Shown here in pieces: positions 10,746 through 22,419 of a stretch of 34,377 nt of DNA. The DNA comes from Spirogloea muscicola. Its lineage: Eukaryota > Streptophyta > Zygnematophyceae > Spirogloeales > Spirogloeaceae. A program made the position numbers and the translations under genes. The stretch covers positions 71,828-106,204 of the forward strand of contig WELB01000086.1 of NCBI GenBank assembly GCA_009602725.1, given 5' to 3'. How positions within the stretch are numbered: position 1 is the first letter of the stretch; each line of letters begins with the position of its first letter. The notes under the pieces are model-generated. The model saw only the letters and a program-made list of their open reading frames with translations. It ran no database searches and was not told the DNA's origin.

Positions 10746-12580
10746 CGCGGGCTGGATCAGATGCATGTGGGCGTTTTGGCCATAAGTCTTGATTTGCTTG
10801 CAGCGAGGAGGGTTGCCAACATTCATCTATATTCTGGATGCTGGTCTGGTCGCTCCTGTGGACACCCCATCGTCCATTAGTGACAAACCACCTACTAGTG
10901 ACTATCAGTAGGCATTTGCATGTGAGATGTTTTTATTGCTTCAAGAGAAAGAGTTCCAGTTTTCATCGTTGGTTGTGCATAATGTTGTACTTGTTATCTG
11001 TGTACGGACATCCTCTTTTTCCCATGGTGACATGGCCCTACCATACTTTCATCAATACGCTTTGAGTATCACATAGGTAGTATTTAAGAGACGGTGTTGC
11101 AGTGACACCATTTGCACAGGTTAAGATGACTGTTGCTGATCGTGCCCACTTATTCCATGCGTAGTGGGTTGCTGGAGATAGTGACCAACGGTGGTGCTAC
11201 AGGCGTTGGAGTGTGGCGTACAGGGAGATGTGCTCTGCACCGTCATGGCGTTTAGGGCTGGAAAGTGCACGTCATGCAATATTATATCCTCCATGATGAC
11301 TCCACAGCAGCGCTGTCTTTGGATGGCCGTCACAACCCGCTTGCTGCAGATTAACCTGGGCATTCGCGGAGTCTATTTGGTGACCACTTTGTTGCATATA
11401 TCTCGGCCAGATGTTACAATAAGTGCAATGAAGTTACACGTCTTGCAGAAATACTCTGTTTTGCTGGAACATGGCACGGCCTCGTACCACAAACATTGCG
11501 GTGAGAGGAGATACGCGTCTTGCAGAAGTACATCCCCATTATCACCTCACAGCTGGCATGTCCTTTAGAAGAAGCGTGCTGGCATTCCTGTGGGGTTCCG
11601 GCGTCTAGCTTTGCTGGGTCATCTGACGTACTGAATGCAAGATGCTTTGTCTTCGGCATTCATGCCATACTGAGGGGCATCTGAGCCACGTCAATGAAGC
11701 TCACCTAATTTGAAGTCAATGTGCATAAGTCGCAATTGGCAAAGCAGTACAGCCTGGAGCAGGCGGTGGGCGGCAGTTGGAAGCAAGCCGTGGGCATGTG
11801 CACCACATACGGGACGAGTGGCTGTACATTGTGCTGCATGCATATCAAGATCCTCCGCAGCCAAAGAAAGATAGGTTGGCCTACGAAGTCTTCAGCGACA
11901 GCTTCTGCTTTGCCAAGACTTCTGGCTTTCTGTCTCCTTCGAATGTTTTAGTCCAGTAGATGTCCAGTAGATGTCAACGGGGAGCTGTTAGATCGCTTAT
12001 TGAGCCAATGGACGGGGAGTTGGACACAGCGGCCTCGCATGCATCATCATTCAACCAATGATCTATTCGGAAAACCATCAAGGAAGGCAGCCAAATGGGT
12101 GGCAGCCAAAGCATCAATACTAGCGCAACAAGTGGCTTGATTTGCTAAGTTTGAGGAAGAAAGAGTTACTAACTCCTAACATGGTCAAGGATGCTCACTG
12201 CTTCAAACAACCAAGAAACCTAGGAGAGGCAAGACCATATTTCGAAAAGGTTGATCATCTGTGGAAAAAGACTCTGGCCTGCTGCAGCACTTTGAAGGGC
12301 TTTGAAGCAATATGAACATTGCACACCTTGTTTTATCATCACCAATGTCCTGTCCTTCAGCTCTCAGTCTCACAGATCAGAATAGCAAAAAGTGATCATG
12401 GTTGTAAGCATCCATACTGTTCAGGATCTCCTAGAAGATGCCAGCTTGTATTCAATGCTGCTACAGCTATTTACTGATTTCCTACCTCTCATCCTAGCAT
12501 GACATGTGCTCTGCTAGACTACAAGTGGAAGACATATCATTCTGAATTGGAGCAAGAATCACCAATTGCCATCATTGCCA
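10746..12580. other. Region between convergent MIP and APC2; possible extra exon at 11777-11959
   Basis: No recognised gene. The APC2 3' UTR (minus strand) should occupy the right part; the reverse-complement TTACA at about 11414 could be its TGTAA signal. One stretch, 11777-11959 on the plus strand, has codon-like composition after GGCAG (reading DEWLYIVLHAYQDPPQPKKD... to a TAG) but matches no family I recognise, and no partner exon can be joined to it. I do not call it a gene. Confidence 0.25.
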
Positions 12581-15500
12581 TCATTGCTTTTTCCTGTACA
12601 GCCCATCCCTCATCTCCAACATCTCCTCACCCACAAGTTTCGCAAGAAAAGCTTGCAGCTGCTGGATGGGCTTGTCATACGGAGGGTCTGCCACGAACAT
12701 CTGCACCAAAAGCCCTCCACCATACTGTGGGAAGGCGAGGTGCAAAGGCCGGCAAGAAACAGTCCAACACCATACCATTGCTGAGCAGCAGAATCAACTG
12801 TCATCCAAGAATATGTATGATGCTAAAGGACTTCCAAGAAGTGCAAGCAATATGCACCTTGAGCATGTTGTGTATCCTGTCAATGGGGAGGCCGTCCACG
12901 AACGTTGTCAACATTCCCATGATGTATTGCTGCAGTTGCACATATGCCTTACTTCAGGATCTCAATTTAGACTGGCACCTCCACGGCCCTCTTCATAGGG
13001 CAAGGCCGCAATCTCATGGATGCAGAAGGGGCGCTTGTTTGGCAAAGTGGTGGCTGAGATTACTGTAAGGTCGTAAAGGAGGAGACCACCCGGGAAAAAC
13101 CTGCGGGCTTTGGTTGGTGGGCCAGCTTGTGTTACCTGGTATACAATGAAGTCTGACTCGCTTTGATCTTCCATGGACAACAGTGCCGCTTCTCCATCCT
13201 CCTCTACATGACGCCTTTCTGCAAGTGCACCACTGCCTTCACGTGCGTGATCCTTGGATCCTCCCAGATTCGCAACTACTGTGTAGGTCACATCTCCGGA
13301 GGAATTTACTGCCTCAAACAACACTCCCTACAAAACTCAAGTGACATAGCAAACATGAAGGCCACACTTCAGAAATGTTAGCTTGCTCGGTGGATGCAAA
13401 TTGCCACCTCAGTCTGTGCAAGGGTAACGGATGGACAGGCTGCAGCTTGCCTTGCCGGTTGCATCTTGGAGGCAATTTGCACAGAGTCTGACACTCTTGA
13501 CCACCATATGCATCATATAAACATATAGTAGATTGTATGTGAAAAGAGGTCGGAATAAACAACACAGTCTCTGAGGAGTTATTTACTCCTATACCTGGCT
13601 TTGCCAGTAGCCTATTCTTCGTTGCAGGGATGCTGTGCTGACACCAACAGCGGAGGCCAAGTCTGCCAAAGACCATCTGCACCACAAACAAGCTCAGCCC
13701 TTGTTGTGAGTGCTCAGAAGCTTCTACAGGAGCTATGAATTGCGACAATTAAGCAGGTCCTTGTCCTCCACTTTCTGAAGGATAGCCCAACACTGATGTA
13801 AGCACAAGAGATTAACGAGGACCAGCGGCATCACACAGTGAGCACTGATCGATTCTACAGGAGCTATAAGTAGCAACATGAAGCAGGTCCTTGTCTGCAC
13901 TTGTTGAAGATCAGCCCATGACTAAAGTAAGAACATCAGACTCATAGGACCAGCAAATGTCGAGTGTGACACTGGTAGGGATGCTATACTCTTTGGTGTT
14001 TTCAAAGAGAACGATAATGGCTGCATGGAGAGGAGAGACAACATATTGGGCAGATTGATCTTGAAACTCCAGCTCCACCTGTGAGAGCCACGTAAAAACA
14101 GCTACAGTCAATTTGCACAATTACAGGATAAATACACAGGCTTAGAAATTAGTGATTGTACATCTGTCCTATTCCAAGATTGCAAGAGCAATCAACACGA
14201 GCAGGATAGGATCCAAGGATACCAAAGATCTGCTAACATCACACAACATAACTGATTGGATAGTATGCTCAGAAATTTCAGGATGCTGTTTAGAGACCTC
14301 TGTTCAGCAACTCTACACAACTCTACTCTGCAATGTGGTCACAAGGATTCTTACTCTGACTGAACCGAGGTGCTTCTTCCAAATGAGCTTACGCGGATCT
14401 CGAAGTGCGTGATAATGCACTGCATAAGCCTGCAGCATCCGCTCCACTGCAGGAGGCAGAATTATGCTCTCCTCCTGAAATGTGAGCCGCCAAAAAAGGA
14501 CTCGCTCAGGTCACTACAACCATTCTCTAGAGAAGCCATTCAACATTACTATCTTCGTAAGCATTTCCTCATGCACAAACCCACCTGGAAGGGGGGCCAG
14601 AAGAGGGCCGAAACAATGGTCGCCTGGAGCACATCCAGGGGCTCAGCATCCTCCTGCTGTGCCTGTGGTGGAGGCAGCGGCACTAAGCCCTGTGGCGGCG
14701 TGGCCGCGGCTCCCCTGACTGCGGCGTCCCTCAGCACCATCATCCGGGCCCGCAGAGCCGCCAGCGTCGCCTGGGAGGTGCCGGCCGGCGACATCTGCTC
14801 CAGCTGCACAGCAGGAGGGCTGCCTGGCACCTGGCCGCCACCTCCGTCCGGGGAGCTCCACTGCTGGGGCCGCAGCCTTGGGACGTGAGCCCGGGGTCTC
14901 TCTCGTACGGTGTCAGGCCTCTGGAGCTGCGGGCCTCTGTTCCGCCCCATAGACAAGCCTACAGCCGCAAGCCTGGATGTAGCGGCGGGCGTGGACAGCG
15001 CAGCTGCTGCTGCCCTCTGCTTGATGTTCGCGTTAATGCGCTTGGAGTCTGCCACGTCCCGTAGCATCACCTCGCAGTTGCGCAGGTTGCTCTCTCCAAA
15101 GCGCAGCTGCATGGGCAACATGCAAGCGCAGTAAATCATGTTATCATGTTATCATGCAAAGGAGGCATACTAAAATGCCGTGTGCTTAGGTGTTAGACTT
15201 GAAGGGAGGCAAAATTCAGAACTTGGGCTTGACTGGCTTTATGAATGTGATGTCCATTTCAACTTTGCATTGGACTTTGGGTTGAGCGTGACAAGGTGTT
15301 TATAGAAGTTGAACCTTCAGCAGCTCCAGGGTGCGGACCTCCCTGTTGGTGTCATTGTCAAGCTTATTCAGCAGCTTGTCAGCGAGCATGACCCGGTGCT
15401 CGTTGACAAAAACTTCCTTTGAGCCAATGATTCCTATGAGCAAACCAACAGTATCCAACAATCTCCTCCTCCTGCTGGCTGGAGAGGGGTCCGCCTCCAT

Positions 15501-18500
15501 AGGGTCAGGTTCCCAACTGCAGCAATACAATCTAGCAGAGATCTCACTTAACCAAAACCAATCTTCTGATTGGGTCAAAAAGGACGCACCACTGACGTAT
15601 GGTGAAAGGGCGTGGAAGATTATGTGGTCAGCACAAGTAGTCACTAATGTCCATCTGCAGATTGTAGAGATTCGAATGGCCTTACAGCATGTCTGCCTCG
15701 AGACTATCCACCCCTGTGTCGCCTCTCGCGATGCTTGCATCGTCGTGGTGGTTGCCTTGAGTATCTTCAGGAACCTTCCCCAGCTCTCCGTACAGGCTCA
15801 CGCCCCCGGATGTGCCGCCTCCTCCGGCATCTCCAGAATCGTCCGTCAGCATTGACATTATGCACCTAACTGTGTCTCTGCGCACAAGCAAAAGCTTTCA
15901 GATCATGCACAGTACTTTTGCAGCAAGTTTGCATGGCATTATAAGATGAGCTCAGTGAGAGCAACAAGTGTAAAGAGAAGGACTTGTAGGGTTTACTTTC
16001 TCCTCCTCAAGTAGCACTTGATTGGGTGGCCGACAGCCTCAAGCAGGACGCCTGTCCTGTCCAAAGCTCTCAGGCTTCTAATGGTTGAGACGTAGTGGTG
16101 AAGGATGTCAGCTGTAGATGCGCCCGCTGTCAGCAGCCGATTCGCAAGAGCTGCTCGGAAGGAGGACACCAGGTGAGACTGCCGCTCCATCTGCTGTAGA
16201 CAGGTGCGAAGGTCTTCGATTGCGGGAAGGCTGCAAACGAATATTAACATGGTCAGACTATTGTGAACATCTACTAGCTCAAGAATGTCACAAGAAGCAA
16301 AGAAGTAGGTTATGAGCAGGGAGAAGGAGATACAGGGCAGCTTGATCCATGCATTGATTGACCTATCTAGTAGCCTCTACAAGTTGCAGGGAGAACGCCA
16401 GGTCAAGGACAGTGTTAACAGCAAGCATTGAGACAAGATTGCAAGAGGCAGGAAAATCGACGGCCTTCCTGTGGCATGTAGGGATGCAGACCTGTCTGGA
16501 TAGTCCACAATGATGTCAAAGAGCTCGGCGACTCGGAGGTCGCCGAGCGACTGGTAGATCATGTACGCCAACTGGACCTTCCACTCCGCCAGTGCCTTTG
16601 CCCTCGCTGCTTGCTCTGCTGAAGAGAAGCTCAGCGGAAGAGGCTCACAGAGTTCCTCCTCTCTTGGGAACAGACCCAGGGAGAGCTGGGCATCAGGTGC
16701 TAGTGCAGAAGTTGGTGGCAGGATGATGGACAGATACCCAAGGAGCACCTCCTGGTGGGAGCCAGGCGCTGACCATCAGAGAGGACAGATGCCTAAGCAT
16801 GCATCCTACAATTCCTGATCAATAGATCCATGATACAAGCTCCTGACAATTCCCGGACAGAATAGACATTCAGAAATGCTAATAGGACTTCAGTGTGCAA
16901 GCGTCACTGGAAAGGCCAATGCGAAGTCACCGTCAACAAGCTGTTAAGCATGCCAGATGGAAATGACAGCCAGCAGCAGAAGTGTCACTGAGAAACCACG
17001 ACTGTGTGTATAAAAGAATGGAGCTTGACTCACAGCAACCAATGTCCATATTGTCCGCAGAACATGCTGTTCATAGGAGCCTGCCGCCACCATCTTGACA
17101 TAGTGCTATGAGCACGGCAGCACGAAGTCTATGGTGAGGGATGCCTGTGCCACAATCAAGCTATGTGATTGCATCGGCAATCCCAGCAAGGCAACCAGCT
17201 CTGAGGCGCGACAAATGCAATACAGGCATCACAGAAGTGGCTGACTATATATGCTGGTCAAAGCTACGCCTTGATGCTGAGCGTCGGTGCGTAAGGAAAG
17301 GAAGAGAGGAGAAGTGGTGCACTGACATTGAGCTGGTCGACGATGACCGAGCCTGATGCAGACTCGCTCAGAGAGGCCAGACCCAAAGCCCGCAGCCAAC
17401 GAACAACCTGGCTCAGCTTGGAGACCCACAAGGGCCCAATTGTTGTGACCACTTTGTCAACTTTCTTTTGCAATGCTTGCATGTCAGACGTTCTCCGCAG
17501 CTCTCGCTCACCACCATCTTCTGGTGCTACCTGCACCACTTCCATGGAGTCTCTCTCGTCCTCCTTCCGTCTGTAAACATCTGTCACATTTACCCAGGAC
17601 AGTCAATCTTTAAGTGAGGGGCTTCTCCAACAAGATAATGACCTCCTTTGAATCATGCTCCATTGTCTGCACCCTCATTCCAGACTGCACTTCAGTCAAA
17701 GTCATGGCTCTTGACTCTGTGACTTTCGGGGAATTATACTTGACAAGGTCAAGATGCCTTTCAACAACGATACCTATTTGAGGTATCCTCTCATCGTTTT
17801 CTTCACGTACAAAATTGCCCAAGACTCCAAAGTCTTTGGCATCTGGTATGGCTTCCTCTTGCTCACTATCTTTACACTCGTGCCCAGGCTGACACTCAAC
17901 AGCTGAAAGCAAGTCCTCGGCTCTTTCCTCGTCCATGCATTGATTAGCCAATGGGACCCTCGGTATAGTGCATGAAAGTCCCGTGTCAGCCATCCTCGCT
18001 TTGCTGCCAAAGGCGTCTGGCGAGGCTTCACCGTCACTGCTGCCTTCCAACTCAGTATCCATCGAGCTGCCCTTGTGCAGCATTCGCCTCTTCTGAACTG
18101 CCTTGTGAAGCTCCTGCAGCTGCGCCCTGAAGTATGTCTTCAGGACAGCTGTACTTTCACAGCAAGAACCACCACACAAAGTCAATGTTGAGACATCACT
18201 CTCTTGGAACCATGATGTCAGGGGAGACAAAGCTGCGCATGATCATAACTCCAGCAATGATTGGGGCCGTTCTGTAAAGTCCCTATTCGGATCCGAAGCA
18301 GCTTCTGTTGGCAGGTCTGCTGATGATTGTGAACCTGAGAGGTGCAGTGGTGCACAACGTAGCGCGGTAGCAGCAGCAGAGGTCTGGTACTGCCATAGGA
18401 GGCCTTTGGGATACAAGGCTAAGGTTCCCTCTCTGCTGCACTCCTGCCGTTGATCGCCAAGCATACATTCGCTTAGCAGAGAGCCTAGCATTGCAACGCG

Positions 18501-19900
18501 ACGCTCCTGCGCAGTCCTCACGGTGCAAATGACTTCAAGAGCTTCCACCAGACCCGCTTCCACAAGCTGATCGACCTGCAGAGCACGAGCAATTGCAACA
18601 GTCAAACTTTGGGTGCTTCTGAACTGGAGGAGGGCAAGAGGGCTGGCATTATACAGCTCGCGTGCTTCACGTTCACGGCCTACTGTGTGTCATCTTACTC
18701 TCGACCAGATAATGCATAAGCTTAGAACTAGCATTGTGAGCTCTTAGTGACTTAGAGCTTGAGGACCTTATAGGACCCCCCAGTACGAGTGGCATGGGTG
18801 TCACTGCGTTGGCAAAAATATGGAGCAGTAGACCCCTGGTCAGATGTGCTGTTCATTTGGCTCATCACGTTAGCGCAGGGACCTCAGGCCTTACCTGTGC
18901 ATCCGCCTGCTTGACGAGGCTTGCCAAGCTCTCCACAGAGCGCCAGAAGGGCACCATGTATTGCTCTTGGAGCTCCTTCTGCCAGCCGCATGCTTTGTCA
19001 TGTTGGTTTTTTGCTTTAGTCGTTCTTGTCCTTTGGGTCTACTCTCGATCTGTCAAGGGCTGTGCGGTCATGTGGTTCTCAGAGAGGCAATAGCACAGGC
19101 CACTTGGATATCCTTGTCATCAGAAGCTCAGCCATGCTCATACAATCAGAGGCCCTGTGCTGCTCTTGTCTAGCCTCTGCTTTTGGCAGTGCCCTTGGAA
19201 GATGGAAATGATAGTAGCTGGCTGTCCTATAGTGGTTACGCTTTTTGCTTTGCAGGAGAGTCTGAGCAAGCCGACTCGTATGAACAATCAACAAATTCAC
19301 TTACTACAAGGCTCAGTGAAGGTGTGTAGAAGAGGCAGATCTGAAGTCAACCTGAATCTGTGGACCGTACGAATGAGGGATGATTCCACGATACATTCAC
19401 GAGAACCAAGATCCAGGAAGTCAATGTTCAGAGGTTTGTAACCTGGAGCTCTCCAATGAAGTAGCTCGCGACCAAGGCGGCAAGGCCGTGGCGGCAAAGG
19501 ACGCGCAGCTCCTCTGGGCGCGGGTGGTCGAGCCGCTGCGGTGCAGGCGGTAACAGGAGGAGCGAGGCGGTCAGCTTGAGCTCACGAGGACGTGGGACCC
19601 AGCAGGAGACTCCACCGAGCGAGCTGGCTGAGCCGCGCCTGGTCCAACCCTGCCGAGCTCTGATGACGGCACCCTGGGCTCGCAGGAGCCCAGCCTCTCG
19701 TCGAGGCTTGTCAAGCACGCGGGTTTGCCGCTGATCGTGGCGGCGAGACGGCGGGCTGGAGAAGTAGCCGCCGCTCAGGCAGCCGGGGAGCGGGGGACCC
19801 GTCAAGCTCTGGCGCACCTCCACGAAGCCGGCCCACGCAGCCGTCACGGCCTCCGCCGCGGCAGCGTCGGGCGTGGCGCTCTCGCCACGACCAAGCCCAC

Positions 19901-19932
<32 letters not shown>

Positions 19933-19967
19933 TCANCGCCGCCGCCGCCGCGTTCCGCGGCGCCCAT
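12581..19967 (-). CDS. APC2: Anaphase-promoting complex subunit 2 (cullin-like scaffold)
   Basis: APC2 pairs with RING subunit APC11 as the catalytic core of the APC/C, the ubiquitin ligase for cyclins and securin. Exons in gene order that I can place: 19967-19443 (ATG at 19967), 18978-18895, 18575 to an unresolved donor, then 16751-16492, 16230-15997, 15877-15686, 15516-15315, 15106-14585, 14474-14355, 14078-13990, 13676-13595, 13327-13136, 12929-12858, 12700-12581 (TGA). Phases agree throughout the last eleven. Landmarks: LFDIIVDYPD, TIRSLRALDRTGVLLEA, the cullin-domain segments ADPSPASRRRRLLDTVGLL, GIIGSKEVFVNEHRVMLADK and FGESNLRNCEVMLRD, then ATIVSALFWPPFQ, HYHALRDPRKLIWKKHLGSV, YVVSPLHAAIIVLFE, LASAVGVSTASLQRRIGYW, and the winged-helix end FVDGLPIDRIHNML...FLAKLVGEEML. 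A Gly/Pro/Ala/Gln-rich insertion lies in exon 15106-14585. The first exon starts with poly-Gly and carries an N at 19936 that does not break the frame. Confidence 0.95.
13706..13918. repeat. Direct duplication of about 80 bp inside an APC2 intron
   Basis: Two copies, about 13706-13788 and 13840-13918, share TTCTACAGGAGCTAT, AAGCAGGTCCTTGTC and ATCAGCCCA-like blocks in the same order. Both lie in the intron between exons 14078-13990 and 13676-13595. They differ at many positions, so the duplication is old. Confidence 0.65.
16760..18894 (-). other. APC2: Unresolved middle of APC2 (exons present, borders uncertain)
   Basis: Three minus-strand stretches look coding and agree with the poorly conserved APC2 N-terminal half. 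One begins at 18575 (VDQLVEAGLVEALEVICTVR). One is around 18160-17640 (AVLKTYFRAQLQELHKAVQ followed by an acidic, Ser/Glu-rich stretch). One begins at 17570 after TTTACAG (ALQKKVDKVVTTIGPLWV, then VVRWLRALGLASLSE). A shorter piece near 17095-17035 reads VAAGSYEQHVLRTIWTLV. Their donors and phases could not be fixed by eye, so the protein length in this part is unknown. Confidence 0.6.
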
Positions 19968-20214
19968 GGCGCGGGGGGCCGTTGCAGACGGCGTTCGCCA
20001 CTGGAGCTTTTTATGTTGCATTTTGGCGCCTGCTTGGTGCGTCAGCCTGACGGCAGCCGCGGCTGACGGCCACCCCGACAATGCAAAGCCCCTTGCGCCC
20101 GACGTCGAGGAGGCGACCCTGAACCCCTAGACCCTCGTCGGCAGTCCGACGATTGGAAAGTCATTCCCCGTGCAGCTTCTTATTTAGGAGTCCGTCGAGC
20201 CCCGTAGCTGTGTG
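19968..20214. other. Presumed APC2 promoter and 5' UTR
   Basis: This short GC-rich to mixed stretch lies between the APC2 start codon and the first retroelement tail module. No TATA box or other clear element is visible. The plus-strand open frame across it is the antisense of APC2 exon 1. Confidence 0.3.
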
Positions 20215-20560
20215 GTTATAGCGCTCCTCTTTCTTTGGCTTTGGACATTGTCCATTCTTTTTTGGGCTAGCTTTGCCAGCCCCTCTTCTCTATTTCGCTG
20301 CTTAGCTCGTAGTCTGGCCCCTTCGAACCTTGTCAATTCTTTTCGGGCTGGCTTCTCACAGCCCTTGCCCCCATTGGGAGAGCCACTTCTTCTCTATGGG
20401 CTATAGCGCCTTCCGGCCCCTTCGGATCGAAAAGGGGATGTTGAGCACCCAGTTGAGCACCGAGTGGCCACTTGAGTCGCTGTGCGCTTTGCCCTGCCCT
20501 GGCCCCTTTTGTTCGTTCTTTTCTCGTGGGCTGGCTAGTCACAGCCATCCCTACATTGCT
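20215..20560 (+). repeat. Cluster of hairpin tail modules
   Basis: Three modules in one orientation. They carry a GACATTGTCCATTCTTT-like or AACCTTGTCAATTCTTTT-like block followed by GGGCTGGC (or GGGCTAGC), a short loop and (GC)CAGCCC, then TTGCCCCCATTGGGAGAGC. The block at 20320-20390 recurs at about 20795-20870 and, inverted, at 32210-32290 and 32930-33010. They sit just before retroelement copy B. Confidence 0.7.
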
Positions 20561-20563
20561 CAG

Positions 20564-20725
20564 GTGTATCGTATGCGCTTGTCCGTCTCCCTCCAGCGGT
20601 CCATGGCCCACGCCTTGCATCTGCGTGCTGGCCGTGCTCTCGCTGCGGCCTCCGGCTTTCGTCAGGGGGATAGTTTACCGGCAGCTAGTCTGTCGGATGT
20701 GAGGCTCCTCACTCGTAACTACTAA
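20564..20725 (+). mobile_element. Retroelement C-terminal fragment, copy B
   Basis: An open frame with no internal stop encodes the family C-terminal peptide: VYRMRLSVSLQRSMAHALH, LRAGRALAAASGFRQGD, then SLSDVRLLTRNY and a TAA at 20723-20725. It is closely similar to inverted copy F (33248-33410). Homology between the two begins at the same CAGGTRTATCG, while the sequences upstream of it differ. The nuclease region seen in copies A, C and F is absent. Confidence 0.7.
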
Positions 20726-20734
20726 GTGGTCCAT

Positions 20735-20990
20735 CCTCACCCGTTCTGCCATAGCCTCTTCAGGCCCCGCAGTCGCTGCTTAGCTCGAAGTTTGGCCCCT
20801 TCGAACCTTGTCAATTCTTTTCGGGCTGGCTTCTCACAGCCCTTGCCCCCATTGGGAGAGCCACTTCTTCTACATTGGATGAGTCTTTCTCCGCTGTTTG
20901 TGCCTTGTCCATAATTCCTGGGCTGGCTCTCACAGCACCCGCCCCCCTTGCAGGAGCTCACTTTCTCAGCAGCCGCATTCTTTGAAAGAG
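20735..20990 (+). repeat. Hairpin tail modules after copy B
   Basis: From GTTCTGCCATAGCCTCTTCA on, this sequence matches the reverse complement of about 32245-32340. It contains the AACCTTGTCAATTCTTTT, GGGCTGGCTTCTCACAGCCC and CCCCATTGGGAGAGCC blocks. A second, more diverged module (CTGGGCTGGCTCTCACAGC) follows at about 20918. As these lie downstream of the stop of copy B, they look like that element's 3' UTR. Confidence 0.65.
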
Positions 20991-21132
20991 CTTACTTTCT
21001 TACACCCCAAGCTGCCCCTCCCCGATTACAACGACGCACGTCAACCAGCTGGACGGTATCCCGTGGCTGCTGTTTACCTTAATCAAGGCACGAAATTTGA
21101 ACATGCCCGTTAAGAAACACCTCTACCACTGT

Positions 21133-21300
21133 AAGGCAATGGCCGTGAGATGCCAGCCCAAAGAATCGTACAACGTCTGGTAGCACTCCCCATGCCTCAG
21201 CCGGAGGCGGCAGCTAGGGCACGGCTAGCTGGATGGCCCTCTATCCCATTAGGCTTAAGACCTACTAAATGCTGCCCACAATTTTTTGTCTTGTGTACAA
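21133..21300 (-). mobile_element. Retroelement tail fragment, copy J (left outer arm of the nested inverted repeat)
   Basis: This stretch is an inverted copy of about 24640-24806: both hold GGAGGCGGCAGC.AGGGCACGG, GCTAGCT.GATGGCCCTCTAT and, further in, CTACTRAATGCTGCC. On the minus strand it reads ASRALAAASG, the same segment as in copies B and I. Its tail points left, away from the gag/protease remnant. Confidence 0.6.
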
Positions 21301-21778
21301 AATAAGTACAATTATCATCTCGTTACAAGTATAGAATACAACTGCGTACACCAGTCTCTTAGTGTCTTTTGCGCACTCTCAATAAGATTCGACCTTATCT
21401 CTTCGTCAATCATCTTGCTAGCAACATTGAGTGCGGGCTAACACACGATTTTCAATACATGACCCACTGATGGAACCTACTGGGATAAGAATTACACAAG
21501 ATCCACTGCGACCTGCTACCCAGAGAAGCCTTAGTCATTTTCACATAGCTGGCATGTCTGGTCAGCAAATTGCGAGACAAAAGCCCTCTACTGCAGATGC
21601 CATGGAATCAAAGTGTTCAAGCAACAATTCTAGCATGACCTCTAAGCTAATGCAAGACTACCGCAAGCTTAAGAGAGATATACTAGGGAGAACCCTAGAG
21701 TGGTTCGTTGTTAGCATCAGGAGCAGCTGTACAGAAGTTGAGAACGCATGGTAGCCAAGCCTTGTACCAAGCTGGCAG
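21301..21778. other. Unassigned stretch, possibly an LTR end
   Basis: No gene is supported. The A/T-rich text around 21370-21440 (TAAGATTCGACCTTATC, then ATCTTGCTAGCAACATTG) resembles the end of an LTR in style only. No second LTR copy or clear primer-binding site was found. Confidence 0.25.
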
Positions 21779-22280
21779 AGCTTGGCAGAGTGTAATCAAG
21801 GTGGTTTGCTGTGCGCTCTGAGAGTCACCTGCTTTTCTTCTTGTCGGGACTTCCGTCTGGATTACGGCGAGGCATGTCGTGAGCTCAAATGAGAGAAGAA
21901 TATCAGAGGCCTGTGACAATGATAGCCTTAAGATAGCGGCAGCTGGGTACTGACACCAAAATTTGATGATGGGGTAAGATTTTTTGTCCATATCTCTCGA
22001 GATGGACCTGTTCTCCACATGGCTGAAGGACAGCGTAAGATACGTGTGCATGCTCGAGGAGGATATTCTAGGAACGACTATTCGTTTGTGTATTCCTAGG
22101 AGACGTGTACTATATGATAGACAGCATCATACAGAGGAGAGGATGTTAGGCAAACGTATTCTTCTCTCATTTGAGCTCACGACATGCCTCGCCGTAATCC
22201 AGACGGAAGTCCCGACAAGAAGAAAAGCAGGTGACTCTCAGAGCGCACAGCAAACCACCTTGATTACACTCTGCCAAGCT
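21779..22280. repeat. Near-perfect inverted repeat, arms about 124 bp, loop about 254 bp
   Basis: The left arm 21779-21902 and right arm 22157-22280 are reverse complements with no difference that I could find by eye. Shared text includes GCTCTGAGAGTCACCTGC and CTGGATTACGGCGAGGCATG. Either strand could fold into a long hairpin. The lack of divergence implies a recent origin or ongoing correction, unlike the other repeats here. The left loop side contains a TCTCGAGA palindrome near 21996. The gag remnant begins just after the right arm. Confidence 0.85.
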
Positions 22281-22419
22281 ATATTCGTCCGCTAACTTGC
22301 TATCTGGAGCCTCTGCAGGGGTTCTGACTCTGCAGTCAGCGTTACGTCTACATGCAGGGCTGGCTCTGCAGCAAGGCACACGACCTGGCATCGGTGTGGG
22401 ACATGACAACCGCGCCAGG

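Noticed and set aside
12499-13068. A 189-codon plus-strand open frame
   Set aside because: It is antisense to the well-supported last exons of APC2 and shows no motif.
13380-13520. APC2 exon in the stretch 13390-13500
   Set aside because: One frame (LPLHRLRW...) looked like the winged-helix part, but exon 13676-13595 joins exon 13327-13136 in phase with the expected wording, so this stretch is intron.
14370-14888. A 172-codon plus-strand open frame
   Set aside because: It is antisense to the large APC2 exon 15106-14585; GC bias keeps it open.
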